Shown: positions 34,088 through 54,352, counted from the stretch's first letter. The stretch: 64,000 nucleotides of DNA from Spirodela intermedia (GCA_902729315.2 LR746273.1:5061001-5125000), one strand, 5' to 3'. Made by a program: numbers and translations. Notes: generated from the sequence alone by a model not told the origin.

Positions 34088-35437
34088 CTAATTTGCTTCC
34101 AGAGTGTAGCAGATCTCCTTGAAGATGGGCATCCTTTCCCGAAGGAGAGGGACTAGCACGTCCACGCCGCAGTCCCCAGCTGCAGAAGGGAGCAGCACCA
34201 GGAATCCTTCATACGGCGACCACGTAGGGGTGAATAAGTCCGGCCCCCCGCTCCCGAAGTCAACGTCGTAGAATGGGAATCTCAACCAGCTATCCACCTC
34301 CAGATGCGGGCTGAGGACCCGGTTCTCCATCTCCGCCGTGGGAGTCGACCTTTCTCCCGGCGGGGCCGCCTTCATCTGCTCGGAGAAGTCGATAAACGAC
34401 CGGAAATAGCGGTCGTCGACCCTTGCCACCGCCTCGCGGATGAGCGCCGCCGCGTGGTGCAGCGGCCGGCGGAGGAGCTCCCCCGCCGTCGCCGCGGGGA
34501 ATGCCCAGAGAACCAGGTTGCCGAGGTACTCATCAGGGACTGGCGGATTCATCCTTCTCCGCCCATTGACGGAGATCCTCAGGTGGGTTTCCACCTCCTC
34601 TTCCACTCCCCTGGCCTTCGTCACCGTCCTCCACAGGTGCGCTACCAAGGTTTCAAAGGTGCTGTGGGGACGCTGCAAGTCCGGGAAGGAAGCTTCCGCT
34701 CTCAGCTTCCTCAGAAACTCCACAGGGAAGTGCACCTTCTCTAGCACGATGTCGTCGATCACTCCTTCCCACTGGACAGCAGTCGCCGTCGCCGGCGCCG
34801 GAGGAGTTGCGCTGTACTCGACCCCTCGGTGCTCGAACTCGACCCTCGGTGGGCTCCTAACCGGAAAGATTCCCCGGCCAAGGACGGCCCGCGGCGGCAC
34901 CGCCAGTCCCCGGGCGGCGCGTCCCCAGGTGATCCAGAACGAGCAGGCGGCGCAGCCGTCGGCGACGATGTGGCTCGCCGTCAGGCCAACGGCGAGCCCA
35001 CCGCAGGAGAACCGCGTCAGCTGGACGTGCAGAAGCGGGCGGTCGTCATCCTGCTCGGCGGCGCCGCCGTACGCTCGAGCTCCGTGGAGGTGGAGCAGGT
35101 CGGGGGTCGGCACGCGCGGCACGGCGAAGCTCAGTGGGGCGTCGCAGGCGGCCTCGACGAGCCGCACGCCGCCGTCGTTGAGGAGGATGGTGGCGACCCC
35201 GCCGGGGGCCATGCGGCCGGCCCATTCCGGGTACTCGGCGAGGGCAAGCCGCAGGCCAAGTTCTATGGCGCGGTTGCAGACGGAAGGCGCTCGGAAGGTG
35301 AAGATGATGGGGAAGAAGGTGTTGTAGGTCACCGTGTCGAAGACACTGAGCTGCACCTGTTCCCCTACCGGCCTCCTCCCCTTCTCTTCGCTCGACTTCA
35401 CCAGCTTTTCGCTCTCTATCCTCAGCTTGATCGTCAT
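34088..35437 (-). CDS. BAHD acyltransferase, agmatine/tryptamine/putrescine hydroxycinnamoyltransferase-like
   Basis: Cytosolic acyl-CoA-dependent transferase, 449 residues in one exon, the normal BAHD length. The catalytic HxxxD motif is HIVAD at residues 156-160. The structural DFGWG motif appears as DFGSG at 393-397, with Ser replacing Trp. PPRVEFEHRGVEY, YPEWAGRM and LLNDGG match the monocot agmatine coumaroyl- and tryptamine hydroxycinnamoyl/benzoyl-transferase clade, which makes phenolamides used in defence. The amine substrate cannot be read from sequence. A TATA-like element lies about 110 bases upstream, and a GA run on the coding strand ends right at the start codon. Exon GC content is high compared with the spacers, as in many monocot genes. 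Confidence 0.93.
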   Translation of the reverse strand: MTIKLRIESEKLVKSSEEKGRRPVGEQVQLSVFDTVTYNTFFPIIFTFRAPSVCNRAIELGLRLALAEYPEWAGRMAPGGVATILLNDGGVRLVEAACDAPLSFAVPRVPTPDLLHLHGARAYGGAAEQDDDRPLLHVQLTRFSCGGLAVGLTASHIVADGCAACSFWITWGRAARGLAVPPRAVLGRGIFPVRSPPRVEFEHRGVEYSATPPAPATATAVQWEGVIDDIVLEKVHFPVEFLRKLRAEASFPDLQRPHSTFETLVAHLWRTVTKARGVEEEVETHLRISVNGRRRMNPPVPDEYLGNLVLWAFPAATAGELLRRPLHHAAALIREAVARVDDRYFRSFIDFSEQMKAAPPGERSTPTAEMENRVLSPHLEVDSWLRFPFYDVDFGSGGPDLFTPTWSPYEGFLVLLPSAAGDCGVDVLVPLLRERMPIFKEICYTLEAN

Positions 35438-35471
35438 GCTCTCTCTCTCTCTCTCGCTCTCTCTCTCTCTC
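35438..35471 (-). repeat. (GA)n tract in the BAHD 5' leader
   Basis: On the coding (minus) strand this is a GA run abutting the ATG. Given the TATA position it would be transcribed as the last part of the leader. Confidence 0.8.
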
Positions 35472-35544
35472 TTCGGACAGGGAGAGTTTTCATCACATTC
35501 GCATAATTCTCAGGTGCAGTAGATCTTCTTCTTCTCTTTGAGAG

Positions 35545-35552
35545 AATATATA
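35545..35552 (-). promoter_or_regulatory. Putative TATA box of the BAHD gene
   Basis: The minus strand reads ctatatatt about 110 bases upstream of the ATG at 35437, giving a leader of roughly 80 bases. Confidence 0.6.
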
Positions 35553-44562
<9,010 letters not shown>

Positions 44563-46672
44563 TCTTGAGCAGCCCAGGTGCTCAAGATGATCCTGTGAAT
44601 CCTGTGTCGATTGACAATGTAGTTTTTTTTTTTTTTCTGAAGATCATTACCTTTCAGCATTTTCCTTCTTAAGGGGATTCATCTTGGTTTTTTTCTATGC
44701 GAGTTTGTTTGATGAATCTATTCACACAAGCATGTGAGGTGAATAAATGAAAGAAAAGTTTAAATGAATGATTTTCTGGCGATCTCAATTGGTAGCTGAA
44801 ATGTGTGTGCAGGTGCTATGCCACGCCACCACAAAATCTCATCTCATTGGTGGAGGGTGCTATTCTGGAAAGTCAGGCGATTAGAATCTCCGTTGAAAAC
44901 TCTGAATTTTCTTAGAATGGAATAAGAATTCCATCATTATAAGCATTCGGTAGGCTGCTAATGGCAAATGGAAACAGCTGAGAGTTGATTCATTGATTGG
45001 AAAACCATGCCAGGGATAAAAGTCATGACAATGTTTTTGTGCCTACTGTGTTTCAACATTCCTGCAAGTACTAAATCTATAAAGTCAATAAAAAATCGGT
45101 CTGTTCATAGGTGGGGCCAGGGCTGAGCTGCCTTGTTCCTGTGAACTACTCAATATGGGTAGAATAAAAACATCTTTTTAAAATAAATAAAATGAGAGAA
45201 AAGGGGCGAAGAATTCAAAGCGCAAGATAATAAGCGTACTGTATGTCGTCACAGCTCTAGATTCAACGAGAAGAGCTCTGCATAGTCTGAACACTTGATG
45301 ATGACCAGGCAATGCATCAGACGTGTTTTTATGAAAATATAAAAGAAAAGAGGTGATTTTCCTCCCCTCCCTTCACCCATCTCATGAAGATAGTGATATC
45401 TGAAACTTTATCTCTCGTATAAAAATGCGAAAATAATTGAGCAATGCCAAGAACAGCGGATACATTGGGAGATATGATATGCCCAGTAAGAAATTTCGAA
45501 ATAAACGAAGGCAGTCAGAGATTGCATGGAAGCCCAGGACAAATGACTGATCTACCTTGCCCAAGTACACAGAAGGCACACAAATACATAAGGTAACCCG
45601 TTAGAATAATGTTCTTGTGCAATGCTCGTTTGGGACAAAACGTGCGTTAGAAGCTAGTTCCATCTTCTATACAAGAAGAGATTTATGCAGTTTCAGAAGA
45701 TTAGGTAGACATAATGGACACATATCACGCCATTTGATGTTCATTACCTTGGTGAGCATGTCACTTGGGTCATATAATTGAACTCCCTGCACACCTCCGT
45801 GCCTTCAAACAGATAGACGCTCTCTCTAACACAATCCTATGAACAAGCCGATCTCAGTGATGTGGAGCCAAGCTCAGACCCACATATCTCAACAGAAGCT
45901 ACCTTCATGCTCACTCCTATGTAACAATATCAAACCCCTGAAAAAATCCCATTTATCCCGTGGAATTGTATCTTTACAATGTTTCCTGTGGATGAATTTT
46001 GGGGGGTATAAATAGCAGAGACATAAATAAAAGAATAGAAGATAGAGCAAGGTGAGGTACCCTGCTTGGGATAAGAACTCCGTTCCAGCTTGGTGACTGG
46101 AATTGTCTCTACGTTAGATGGCAAATGCTTATGATATCGATGAAGATGATGATGATGATGATGATGATGGAGATGATCCCAAGGTGATGACCATCTGTAT
46201 CAAGATCACAGGCCCTCGTCTTTATCAAGAACAATTTTTCATACACAATTCTTTAGCAACAGTGAAGACCTCAAGAGGCATTTCCTATCCATTCCTTTCA
46301 TCATCAACCCATATCCACTGAAGAACAATGAAGAACCCTATTGGTGTCTGCATTCTTAACTAATGTTCTCTGATCATTTAGCTAATTATCAATCAGCACA
46401 AACATTATCCTACAGACCTGAAATCAGCTTAAGCTCTCATCCTCTAACCCTGAGACATGAACAGAATGGAATGCAATATTCAGCCGGTAAAAGACGAACT
46501 TGTCAATATTTCCACCACACTGGCGCAAAACTCTGTTGAGTGTATGCATTATTAATCAGAAAGGGAGATTCCCAATACTTCAGAATTCACAGAAAATTAC
46601 TTCCAGTGCCCTCAAAAAAGCGAGCCTAGCTGTTTCTTCACAAGTAAAAGAAAGCAATGACTGGACCGGGCA
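44563..46672. other. Spacer between convergent PAB and PPR genes
   Basis: No supported gene. The left part is the PAB 3' region, where caggtgctcaagat recurs at about 44521 and 44576. A (GAT)8 microsatellite lies at 46145-46168 in a stretch with an Asp-rich open frame of 67 residues that I consider non-coding. The right end is the PPR 3' region. Confidence 0.55.
46145..46168. repeat. (GAT)8 microsatellite
   Basis: Eight uninterrupted GAT trinucleotides, flanked by further gaagat and ggagatgat copies. Confidence 0.9.
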
Positions 46673-49084
46673 TCACCAATAATTTTTGCAAGAGCAAGAA
46701 CCATCCCGGAAATGATGAAAACGAGTCGCATCTCTAACTATGATCTCTCTTCCAACGACTTTGGAGATGAATTTGATCGCAGAGTGGCAGTCATTACAGA
46801 CTCTAAGGTTCTTCATGATTCTCAACGTTGTTTTCTCTGGTGTACTAATCAAACCATATGCAATCGCAAGTTTCTCACTGTGCCGACTCAGTAGCTGTTC
46901 CTTCAACTCGTCGTCGATATCATGCAAGACAGAATCGACATCTGGAACGAAACCAGCTTTCTTAATTTCCTTCCAGATCTTTGCTGCCATCTCATATATT
47001 GCTTCTCGTTGTGGATGCAGACCATCATCAGCCCCGAAGATGTGAACCTTGTTCTTGATATGAATCCAACTGAACCCTTGGAGTTTCTTCACTCCCCTTT
47101 CCCTCATCAGCTTCCAGACACTAGCAGCATCTTCCCACCTCCCACACGTTGAATACACATTGGCCAGAGCAGAATAGGCACCACTGTTATCCGGATTAAT
47201 AGCCAGTAATCTATCTGCAGCCAGTTTTGCAAGCTCTGGATTTTTGTGAACCTTACAGGCAGATAGAAGTGAACCCCAGGCTATATCATCTGGTTGTACA
47301 GGCATCTTCTCGATGAAGTCTTGGGCTTCCTGAAGTAACCCTGCACGAGCAAATAGATCAATCATGCAGGCATAATGACTTGCAGTAGGCCTGATCTTGT
47401 GGGCATTTTGCATCTGCATGAAGTAGTTCTTGCCTTCTTCCACCAGCCCAACATGCGTACATGCAGAAAAGACACCAACAAAGGTTATATGATCCGGTTC
47501 GATCCCTGCAAGGAGCATCTGGTCAAACAAAGCAATCGCTTCCTCTCCCAATCCATGCTGCGCGAGCGCTATAATCATGGAAGTCCAAGAAACTGTTTCC
47601 CTGCTCCAACAAATCTGGTCAAAAACTCTCCTTGACCAGACAATGCTGCCTGCTTTCGAATACATCATGATGAGTGCATTATTGACAGAGACAGAGTCAA
47701 CCTGTCCTGATCTAATGGCTCTTGAATGGAGTTGCTTCCCATGATTGAGTAGCGCTAAGGTAGAAAAAACACTCAACATTGCTGCGAGAGTGTAATTATT
47801 TGGCTTGGGACCATCCTCCAGCATCAGCCTAAAGAGCTCAATAGCATCACTATTGAAGCCATTCTGCACATACCCAACGATCATGGCCGTCCAAGCAACC
47901 ACATCGCGGTGCTTCATCGAATCGAATATCTGCCTTGCAGGCTGCAGGTCCCCTAGCTTACTGTACCCCTCAACAAGTGAGGTAAACGTTATGACGCCGA
48001 CATTGGAAGATGCTGAATGCTCCACTAGCTTACGAGCATTGTCAACCTTGCCACATTTGGCATACATTGAGATTAAGGAATTTTCAAGCGGGCCACAGGA
48101 CAGTCCTTGGGATCTGACCATGCTCGCATGGACCTGTGTGCCTGGCCTCAGCATCTCAAGATTGCCACAGGCCGACAGAACACTGGTGAATGTGAAACTA
48201 TCTGGACTGACAGAAGGATCTTTCAGCATCATCCGGAAGAAATGCAGGGCCTCCACGTCGTGACCGTTCTGATTGCAGCCTGCAATGATGGCATTCCATG
48301 AGACGACACTTCGTTCTGTCATCTCTGCAAACTGGGCTCGAGCCAGATCGAGTCGTCCGGTCTGAGCATGCAGAGTGATCATAGCATTCCAGCTCGAGAC
48401 GCTCCTGAGGCTCATCCTTTCAAAGATCATCTTCGCCGTCCCCACATCTCCAGATTTGTAGTACATATTGACGAGAGAGTTTGCCACCGCCACACACCCA
48501 GTCATCCCCAGTTTAACTATAAAAGTGTGTACTTTCCTCCCCACACCGATAGCTCCCCCAGCAGCACATGAAGACAACAAGTTGGTGAAACTGAACTCGG
48601 TTGGGGAGAACCTCTCCCGAATCATCTCCATGAACATTCTTGTAGCTTCCCTATGGTTGCCCTTCCGGCTATAGCCTGCGATGACGATGGTCCAAGATAC
48701 GGAGTCTCGCTTAGGCATTCTATCAAACATCCTCATGGCGGCATCTAATCCACTTTTCTTCGCTTCAGCAGCAAGTATAGTGTTCCAGGAGAAGATGTTC
48801 TTGACGGGCATCTCCCGGAAGAGGCGACCAGCGTCCGCTGCTGAATCGGAACGCGAGTAGAAGTTGATGAGGTTGTTCATGAGGTACACACTCCATAGCC
48901 CAGATTTGATCACACCGGCGTGGACTGATCTTCCGGTTGCTTGAGCGGCGGCGGAAAGGGCCCCTTCTCTCCCGTCGCCACTCTTCAAGCATGATTGAAG
49001 GATGAGGGCGTAGAATTCAGAGGGCGAAGCACTGGCAACGAGAGACGGTGTCTGTCCCTGCGGGGGCGGCATTGCCCGCAGCAA
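46673..49084 (-). CDS. Pentatricopeptide repeat protein, PLS class with DYW domain (At2g22070-like)
   Basis: Organellar RNA-binding protein, 803 residues in a single exon, as usual for PPR genes. Tandem P, L and S repeats run from about residue 60 to 610 (for example VYLMNNLINFYSRSDSAADA, NIFSWNTILAAEAKKSGLDA, SVSWTIVIAGYSRKGNHREA). They are followed by E and E+ motifs and a C-terminal DYW deaminase-like domain. The zinc and active-site residues are present: HSE at 735-737, CNDCH at 763-767 and CSC at 797-799. The protein ends NYW instead of DYW. Such proteins perform C-to-U RNA editing in plastids or mitochondria. The match to the Arabidopsis At2g22070 group is extensive, so this is probably the orthologue. 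Target site and organelle are not visible. Confidence 0.96.
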   Translation of the reverse strand: MLRAMPPPQGQTPSLVASASPSEFYALILQSCLKSGDGREGALSAAAQATGRSVHAGVIKSGLWSVYLMNNLINFYSRSDSAADAGRLFREMPVKNIFSWNTILAAEAKKSGLDAAMRMFDRMPKRDSVSWTIVIAGYSRKGNHREATRMFMEMIRERFSPTEFSFTNLLSSCAAGGAIGVGRKVHTFIVKLGMTGCVAVANSLVNMYYKSGDVGTAKMIFERMSLRSVSSWNAMITLHAQTGRLDLARAQFAEMTERSVVSWNAIIAGCNQNGHDVEALHFFRMMLKDPSVSPDSFTFTSVLSACGNLEMLRPGTQVHASMVRSQGLSCGPLENSLISMYAKCGKVDNARKLVEHSASSNVGVITFTSLVEGYSKLGDLQPARQIFDSMKHRDVVAWTAMIVGYVQNGFNSDAIELFRLMLEDGPKPNNYTLAAMLSVFSTLALLNHGKQLHSRAIRSGQVDSVSVNNALIMMYSKAGSIVWSRRVFDQICWSRETVSWTSMIIALAQHGLGEEAIALFDQMLLAGIEPDHITFVGVFSACTHVGLVEEGKNYFMQMQNAHKIRPTASHYACMIDLFARAGLLQEAQDFIEKMPVQPDDIAWGSLLSACKVHKNPELAKLAADRLLAINPDNSGAYSALANVYSTCGRWEDAASVWKLMRERGVKKLQGFSWIHIKNKVHIFGADDGLHPQREAIYEMAAKIWKEIKKAGFVPDVDSVLHDIDDELKEQLLSRHSEKLAIAYGLISTPEKTTLRIMKNLRVCNDCHSAIKFISKVVGREIIVRDATRFHHFRDGSCSCKNYW

Positions 49085-51801
49085 TTATCGCGAAGAGGGA
49101 AGGGTGGCGCCGCATGCATGCATGCTTGGAGGCTCGGTGGGTTTGACTTCGCCCCCCTATCGGTAATAGAAGGAGATACACCTACCTTTTGTTAGAAAAA
49201 AAATCGTTTTTGGCAACGCGGGTCAACTATCCAGGTTCGACAACCCATGCCCGTCCTCCCAGCCATGCCAAAACTTTCAGACAAAAGCTTGGAAAATTGA
49301 TACTTCGCATGGGGATAAATGCTAGGTTTAGACTAGTATGGAGAAGAAAACCTTGTATACTGCTACATAAACCCTATTTAGCCCTCTTGCCCCTAGCTCC
49401 ATAACATCATTACTCTCGTGGCCCTCCAATTGCACCATAGATGGCACTCTTGCAATCGTTCTTGCCCCCACCTTCGTACCTCTTATGCATTCTGTCAACA
49501 GTTACCACTATTTTAGTATTGGATTATCATCATCATCCATGTATAAGAACATCTCCAAGCATCACCTATGCATTGTTATCATTGAGCGTTCATGTGACAT
49601 CAATGAATGAACAATAATTATGTGTTTTTTTTTATCTAATATCCTACATTTATTTAGCTTATGTTCAAGAAACATGATTCTTAGATTCAAAATAAGTTAC
49701 AATCTACTTCTTTCTATTGTAAGCGTCAAATATGATATACGAATGAATATATTCATCAAGTAAACACAAACAAGATTTAATCTACACAATTCAGGAATTG
49801 TAATTTACACTAGCACCTCCTAAGCTTCTTAACTTGGAAATCAAGGTTATGGTTATATTGGCTAAATGCACATTGTTCTAACTCAAGTATTTTAATTAGA
49901 TGGTATAAACATTACCACCGTGGAAAGCATCAAAGAATACGTTTTCTATTTACTATATTAGTAGAAAAAATATTTAAACTAAAAATTGATCCGTGAAACC
50001 ATTGGTGACTTTGTCAAATTAGTGAAATCAGCTTGTGCTAAGCTTTTAACTAGCCAACCACTATTTAGATGTAGAACAAGATTTTTTAAATCTAGGAAAG
50101 GCTGAGAAGGCATAGTCTGAAGCCCTGCATAGTGGAAGGGAAAGAGAGGATGGGAAGAGGAAAATGATAAGATGATCAAGGACTCTTGCCCTAGATGCAA
50201 GCCTGTTATTCTGACTCTCCCCATGCCAATGGGAGATGTCAAGCTCAAATGAGCAATCTCATTTATTAACCCTAAGTGTGAAGATTGAGGACCTTGGGTG
50301 TTCTTGACTTGCAGTGGGCATGACGGCACCAATGTGTGGCTTCACACCTCCAAGTGAAAGAGTTAGGACCTTGCATGTGGTTGTCGCCGAAGGACGTGCT
50401 ACCTAATTGATTCTATTATAATTATATCCTTGTCTCAAAGGTTAAGTATGAACTAATTTAGGTTGTGAAATTATGAATGACTCATTTAATCAGTTATAGT
50501 TTGTTCGATGGTACCTACCACTCAAATAATTGTAGTAATCTTCTAGAGCTAGTACATACATCAAACCTTGACTTATAAAAAGAATGCATTTATTAGATAA
50601 AATAGTCATCGTTCTTAAATAGCCCATACATGACATAATTAGGAGTTTACACCTACCAATAAGGGTAAAAAAGACTAAACTGATGTTTATGATAGGAAAA
50701 CGACCAATGCTAAAGAATTATAAACTATTGAGCAAGATGTAGACAGTTTTGTAGCTCCCCCAGTGGTAGGGTTGTTGTGATGGCTCCTCCTTGATGTTGA
50801 CGCTCCTAATGATCCCACTATTGGAGACTTGGTTTTGCTAATGACATCAACTAAAACTCAGGCTTATCAAAATAAAGTAGTTGTTCATCTTTGGATAAAT
50901 CAACTCAACATTGTGTTCTCAATTATTCAAGTAATTCTTGATTTTTTCTTACTAAAGGTTGCGAACTAGACTTCTTTCTAGCAAGATGGATTACTACCTC
51001 CTCCCCCACCTTGGGGTGACAAATAAATATCAAAATAACTTGAGATCCATTGATATTTAGATAAATTTCTTGATAGTAGATTGAAATTTTTAATTGCTAG
51101 ACTTTACCAAGTTTATGTCGCCACATATGATTAAAACTTTTAATTACCAGACTTTAAATCATACTTTCATCGCCAATTCCAATGATACTTTCACTGCTCT
51201 CTCCGACTTTCTTCGCCACTCTCTATTTGTGTCTGTCTCTCTAGGTTGCTTTCTATCTGCCTCTCCATCCTCTTCCCTTCTCCCCGCATTTCACGGCTCA
51301 TAACACCTTCATTTAATCTCAGTGAAAGTGACATTTATCGGACAACTCTGTCCCTTCTTCTCTCTCTCTCTCTCTCTCCACTCCCCTCCCCCTCGCTCTC
51401 GCCTGTTTCCTTCCCATTGGTCCCACTGTATTTCTGTACATAGGCTCTAGTATGACGAGCAGTACGTTGATTATCTACACTGAAAGAGAGTTCCAGACCT
51501 CTTACAAAAAAAACTGTGCGCAATATTGATAAAAGGTTCTGAAATATGGGACAGACTCAAAGACTCAGTTTCAGAATCTTCACAGAACATGCACCGTATT
51601 TGTCACCACCTGTTTCCATATACGACCAGGAAGCAAGGAACAGCAATCTAGAAACCAAAGGTTACACACGGCGGCCGTCCTTCGTAATCGGGACGTCTCC
51701 TCTTATTCCACTGGCTGCGTTACATCTTACACTTGTTCCTCTCGGACATGGGTATGAGCAAGGCGTGTACCGTTTTCATGGCTGGCCGGAGCCCCAGCCA
51801 C
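49085..51801. other. AT-rich spacer without a supported gene
   Basis: Left end is the PPR promoter. The rest is AT-rich and stop-rich, with a CT run at 51359-51378. Nothing in it looks like a conserved protein. The open frame at 49979-50332 (minus, 117 residues) has no recognisable motif. Confidence 0.55.
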
Positions 51802-52188
51802 CTAGCTGATGCATCGGCGACATAAACGAAAGTACCCATAGATGCACTGGGAGCAACAGGAAGGGGGGCCGCCCGATACTATCCACGAAAATGGACAGCA
51901 ACCCTGGCATGTATTATTGATGCTGCTGATCGAGCAGCAACGAGAACAGCATCGCCCAGTTGATACGTTGCCCTGGAACTCGGCCACATAGCGGAACACT
52001 GGAAAGAAGCGAGCGGTATAAGAGATTGTGCGTAGAAGAACTGAATAGTTGTCAACTGCGCAAGGCTCACCTGGGGGGAAGAAGAAGAAGAAGAACTTTT
52101 TGTCTTCCTGCGCAGCTGCGGGGGTCAAGTAGAGGGGCGGCACAGTGACGAGGATAACCAGAAGAACAGCAAGAGACTTGGAAGCCAT
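51802..52188 (-). CDS. Secreted cysteine-rich protein of unknown family
   Basis: A 128-residue single-exon protein that I do not recognise. Residues 1 to about 26 form a clear signal peptide (SLAVLLVILVTVPPLYL, then TPAAAQ). It is followed by DKK and a run of six Phe, encoded by a GAA/TTC trinucleotide run, then PPGEP. The mature part has 13 cysteines in clusters: one early C (PCAV), RCCSRCC, TCQGCC, SCCSQC and LCRRC. Two NxT/S sequons (NVS, NNT) could be glycosylated. A TATA-like element lies about 130 bases upstream and a (GA)n tract sits in the leader, both of which support a real gene. Function could be defence or cell-wall related, but this is a guess. Confidence 0.65.
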   Translation of the reverse strand: MASKSLAVLLVILVTVPPLYLTPAAAQEDKKFFFFFFPPGEPCAVDNYSVLLRTISYTARFFPVFRYVAEFQGNVSTGRCCSRCCSISSINNTCQGCCPFSWIVSGGPPSCCSQCIYGYFRLCRRCIS

Positions 52189-52197
52189 CTTCTTATC

Positions 52198-52222
52198 GCT
52201 CTCTCTCTCTCTCTCTCTCTCT
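52198..52222 (-). repeat. (GA)n tract in the leader of the cysteine-rich gene
   Basis: On the coding strand a GA run of about 12 units ends some ten bases before the ATG at 52188. Confidence 0.85.
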
Positions 52223-52314
52223 CTTCCTTCTTAAGAGGGAGCTGCTGCTCAGGCTGATGCTAGGCAGACTCAGAAGCTAGTGGATACTGGAAACGCCGTG
52301 CCTTGTGATCCCTG

Positions 52315-52324
52315 CATATATAGG
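52315..52324 (-). promoter_or_regulatory. Putative TATA box of the cysteine-rich gene
   Basis: The minus strand reads cctatatatg about 130 bases upstream of the ATG, giving a leader of about 100 bases. Confidence 0.6.
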
Positions 52325-53445
52325 CCTAGCACAGCGACTCTTCTCTACATTTTATGAACCACCCACCGATTTGGTACGTGGATATTTTTGCTCTAAATCA
52401 ACTGAGAGCTAAACAAGGGATTACTAGGTGTTTCTAAAAATACGTTCATATTTTCTCATATGGTTAGTGCATTCACTGACCCTGGTTGGCTGGTATTATT
52501 GCACCGTGCCCAACAGATTATTGCCCGCCTCTGTTCTTATCGCTGTACGTGCTGAAGATCCTTTTCAGGGAATAAAGGATGTCGATTCCGTTGACATGTT
52601 ATGATCTCCGCTTATTGATTACTTCTATTTAACATGCATTCAATATTCGGCAGCGGTTAGTTGGGGGTTAACACTTGACCATATTTATAACATGCATTCA
52701 ATGTTGTGCTCTTGTGAACAGCTTAAGGACATGTCTTTCATGAAATAACCCTTCACCAAAAAACTTTGGTGCTCTAAATACTATAAGGATAAGATTTTAC
52801 TAGAACAAAACAACAATGTTGCAAAACATTTCCAAAAGAGGAAAGAAAAAAATATTTGGTCAACGCAAGCTGAAATGGCAAGTCATTAAAGATGTAGTAG
52901 TATAAGAGGGATCCATGAGCTTCCATGAATCCAAAACGTGCCCGGCTTCTAACTTTAGCAGCTAAACCACTTAGCTAGTCAACCGCTTCCAACTCAGACA
53001 GTGGGCTGAGTAAATAGTATCACTTCCCAGTCAATGGGCTGCTTGCTCCCTCACTTGAGCAATTCAAGATTTATTGTGCAAATGAAGGAACAAACTATGC
53101 AAAAAAAAAAAAGAGGGTAAGGAATGAAGAATATAGAAAAAAAGAGAGAGAAGAAACTAAAATTAGGGCAAAAGGATCATAGAAAGGTTTCAAGAATTCA
53201 AAACACAACAAAGGCTTGAGAGAGTTAAATAAAAAATAAAATAAAATAAAATTAGTGGTACCTTGGGAAAGTCAACCTAGTAGATAAAAGTCATGAAAAA
53301 CAGCAATAAAAGTCAACTATGCCATTGTGTGCTTGGTTTGTCCATTTGCTTCCTATTATGGGCTTGACAAGTAGGACAGTTCAAAACCACCCTTCTCTCT
53401 ACCCACTTATACCAAACTTAAAGCCGCCATATTATATTCCACCAC
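52325..53445. other. AT-rich spacer left of the LESV repeat array
   Basis: No gene seen. The first part is the upstream region of the cysteine-rich gene. The phrase aacatgcattcaat recurs at about 52631 and 52690. Further right are A-rich low-complexity runs (53100-53260). Confidence 0.5.
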
Positions 53446-54250
53446 CCTCTATATAATAGTCTAATAGCTATTCCACTCATTAAAAAAATATATCTTAGTA
53501 ATTTCCTCAATTCCATTTCGGAGAAGAAATTACTTGATTTCACATATGTATCAAAATATATTTTAGTAATATATTATACTATATATCTATGTATCCTCTA
53601 TATAGCAATTTAATAGCTATTCCACTCATTCAAAAATTATATCTTTGTAATTTATTCAAATTCCCTTTAGGGGAAGAAATTACTTGATTTCACGTATGTA
53701 TCAAAATATATTTTAGTACTATATTAAAAAATACTTGATATACTATATATCTATTTATCCTCTATCTGCTAGTCTAATAGCTATTCCACTCATTAAAAAA
53801 TATATCTTAGTAATTTCTTCAAATTCCCTTTAGGATAAGAAATTACTTGATTTCACAGTCTATATCAAAATATATTTTACTGCTATATTAAAAAATACTT
53901 GATATACTATATATCTATGTATCCTCTATATAGCAGTTTAATAGCTATTCCACTCATTAAAAAAATATATCTTAGTAATTTCTCCAAATTCCCTTTAGGA
54001 GAAGAAATTACTTGATTTCACAGACTGTATCAAAATATTTTTTAGTAATATATTAAAAAATTACTTGAGATACTAGACATCTATGCGTCCTCTATATAAC
54101 AATCTAATAGCTATTTCACTCATTAAAAATATATATATCTTAGTGATTTCTTCATTTCCATAGAGGAGAAGGAATTACTCGATTTCACAGACCGTATCAA
54201 ATAATAAATTAATACTATATTAAAAAAATACGTGATATAGTATATATCAT
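53446..54250. repeat. AT-rich tandem array, 149-166-bp unit, 5 copies
   Basis: Units start with cctctat at 53446, 53595, 53759, 53923 and 54089. Each carries taatagctattccactcatt, atatcttagtaatttcttca, an A-rich block with gaagaaattacttgatttcac, and tatcaaaatatattttagta. Copies differ by about 5-15 percent by eye. The array ends in the LESV upstream region. Confidence 0.9.
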
Positions 54251-54346
54251 AAAGAGGCCCATTTATTTAAAATTTCCCCTATACGAGATCGACAAAAGAG
54301 CTGTTGGACCACAGTACAGGTGTCACTACCCGGCTTCTCGCAACCA

Positions 54347-54352
54347 CACGTG
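54347..54352 (+). promoter_or_regulatory. G-box/ABRE core, distal copy, upstream of LESV
   Basis: CACGTG in the context ccacacgtggcgg. The same 13-base string recurs 192 bases downstream. ACGTGGC is the classic ABA-response element core bound by bZIP (ABF/ABI5) and bHLH factors. Confidence 0.55.

Noticed and set aside
34440-35506. Long plus-strand open frames (295 and 225 residues) opposite the BAHD gene
   Set aside because: They are antisense shadows of a GC-rich coding exon. The minus-strand frame has the HxxxD motif and full family similarity.
46118-46321. Asp-rich 67-residue frame
   Set aside because: The acidic run is just the (GAT)8 microsatellite, with no conserved flank.
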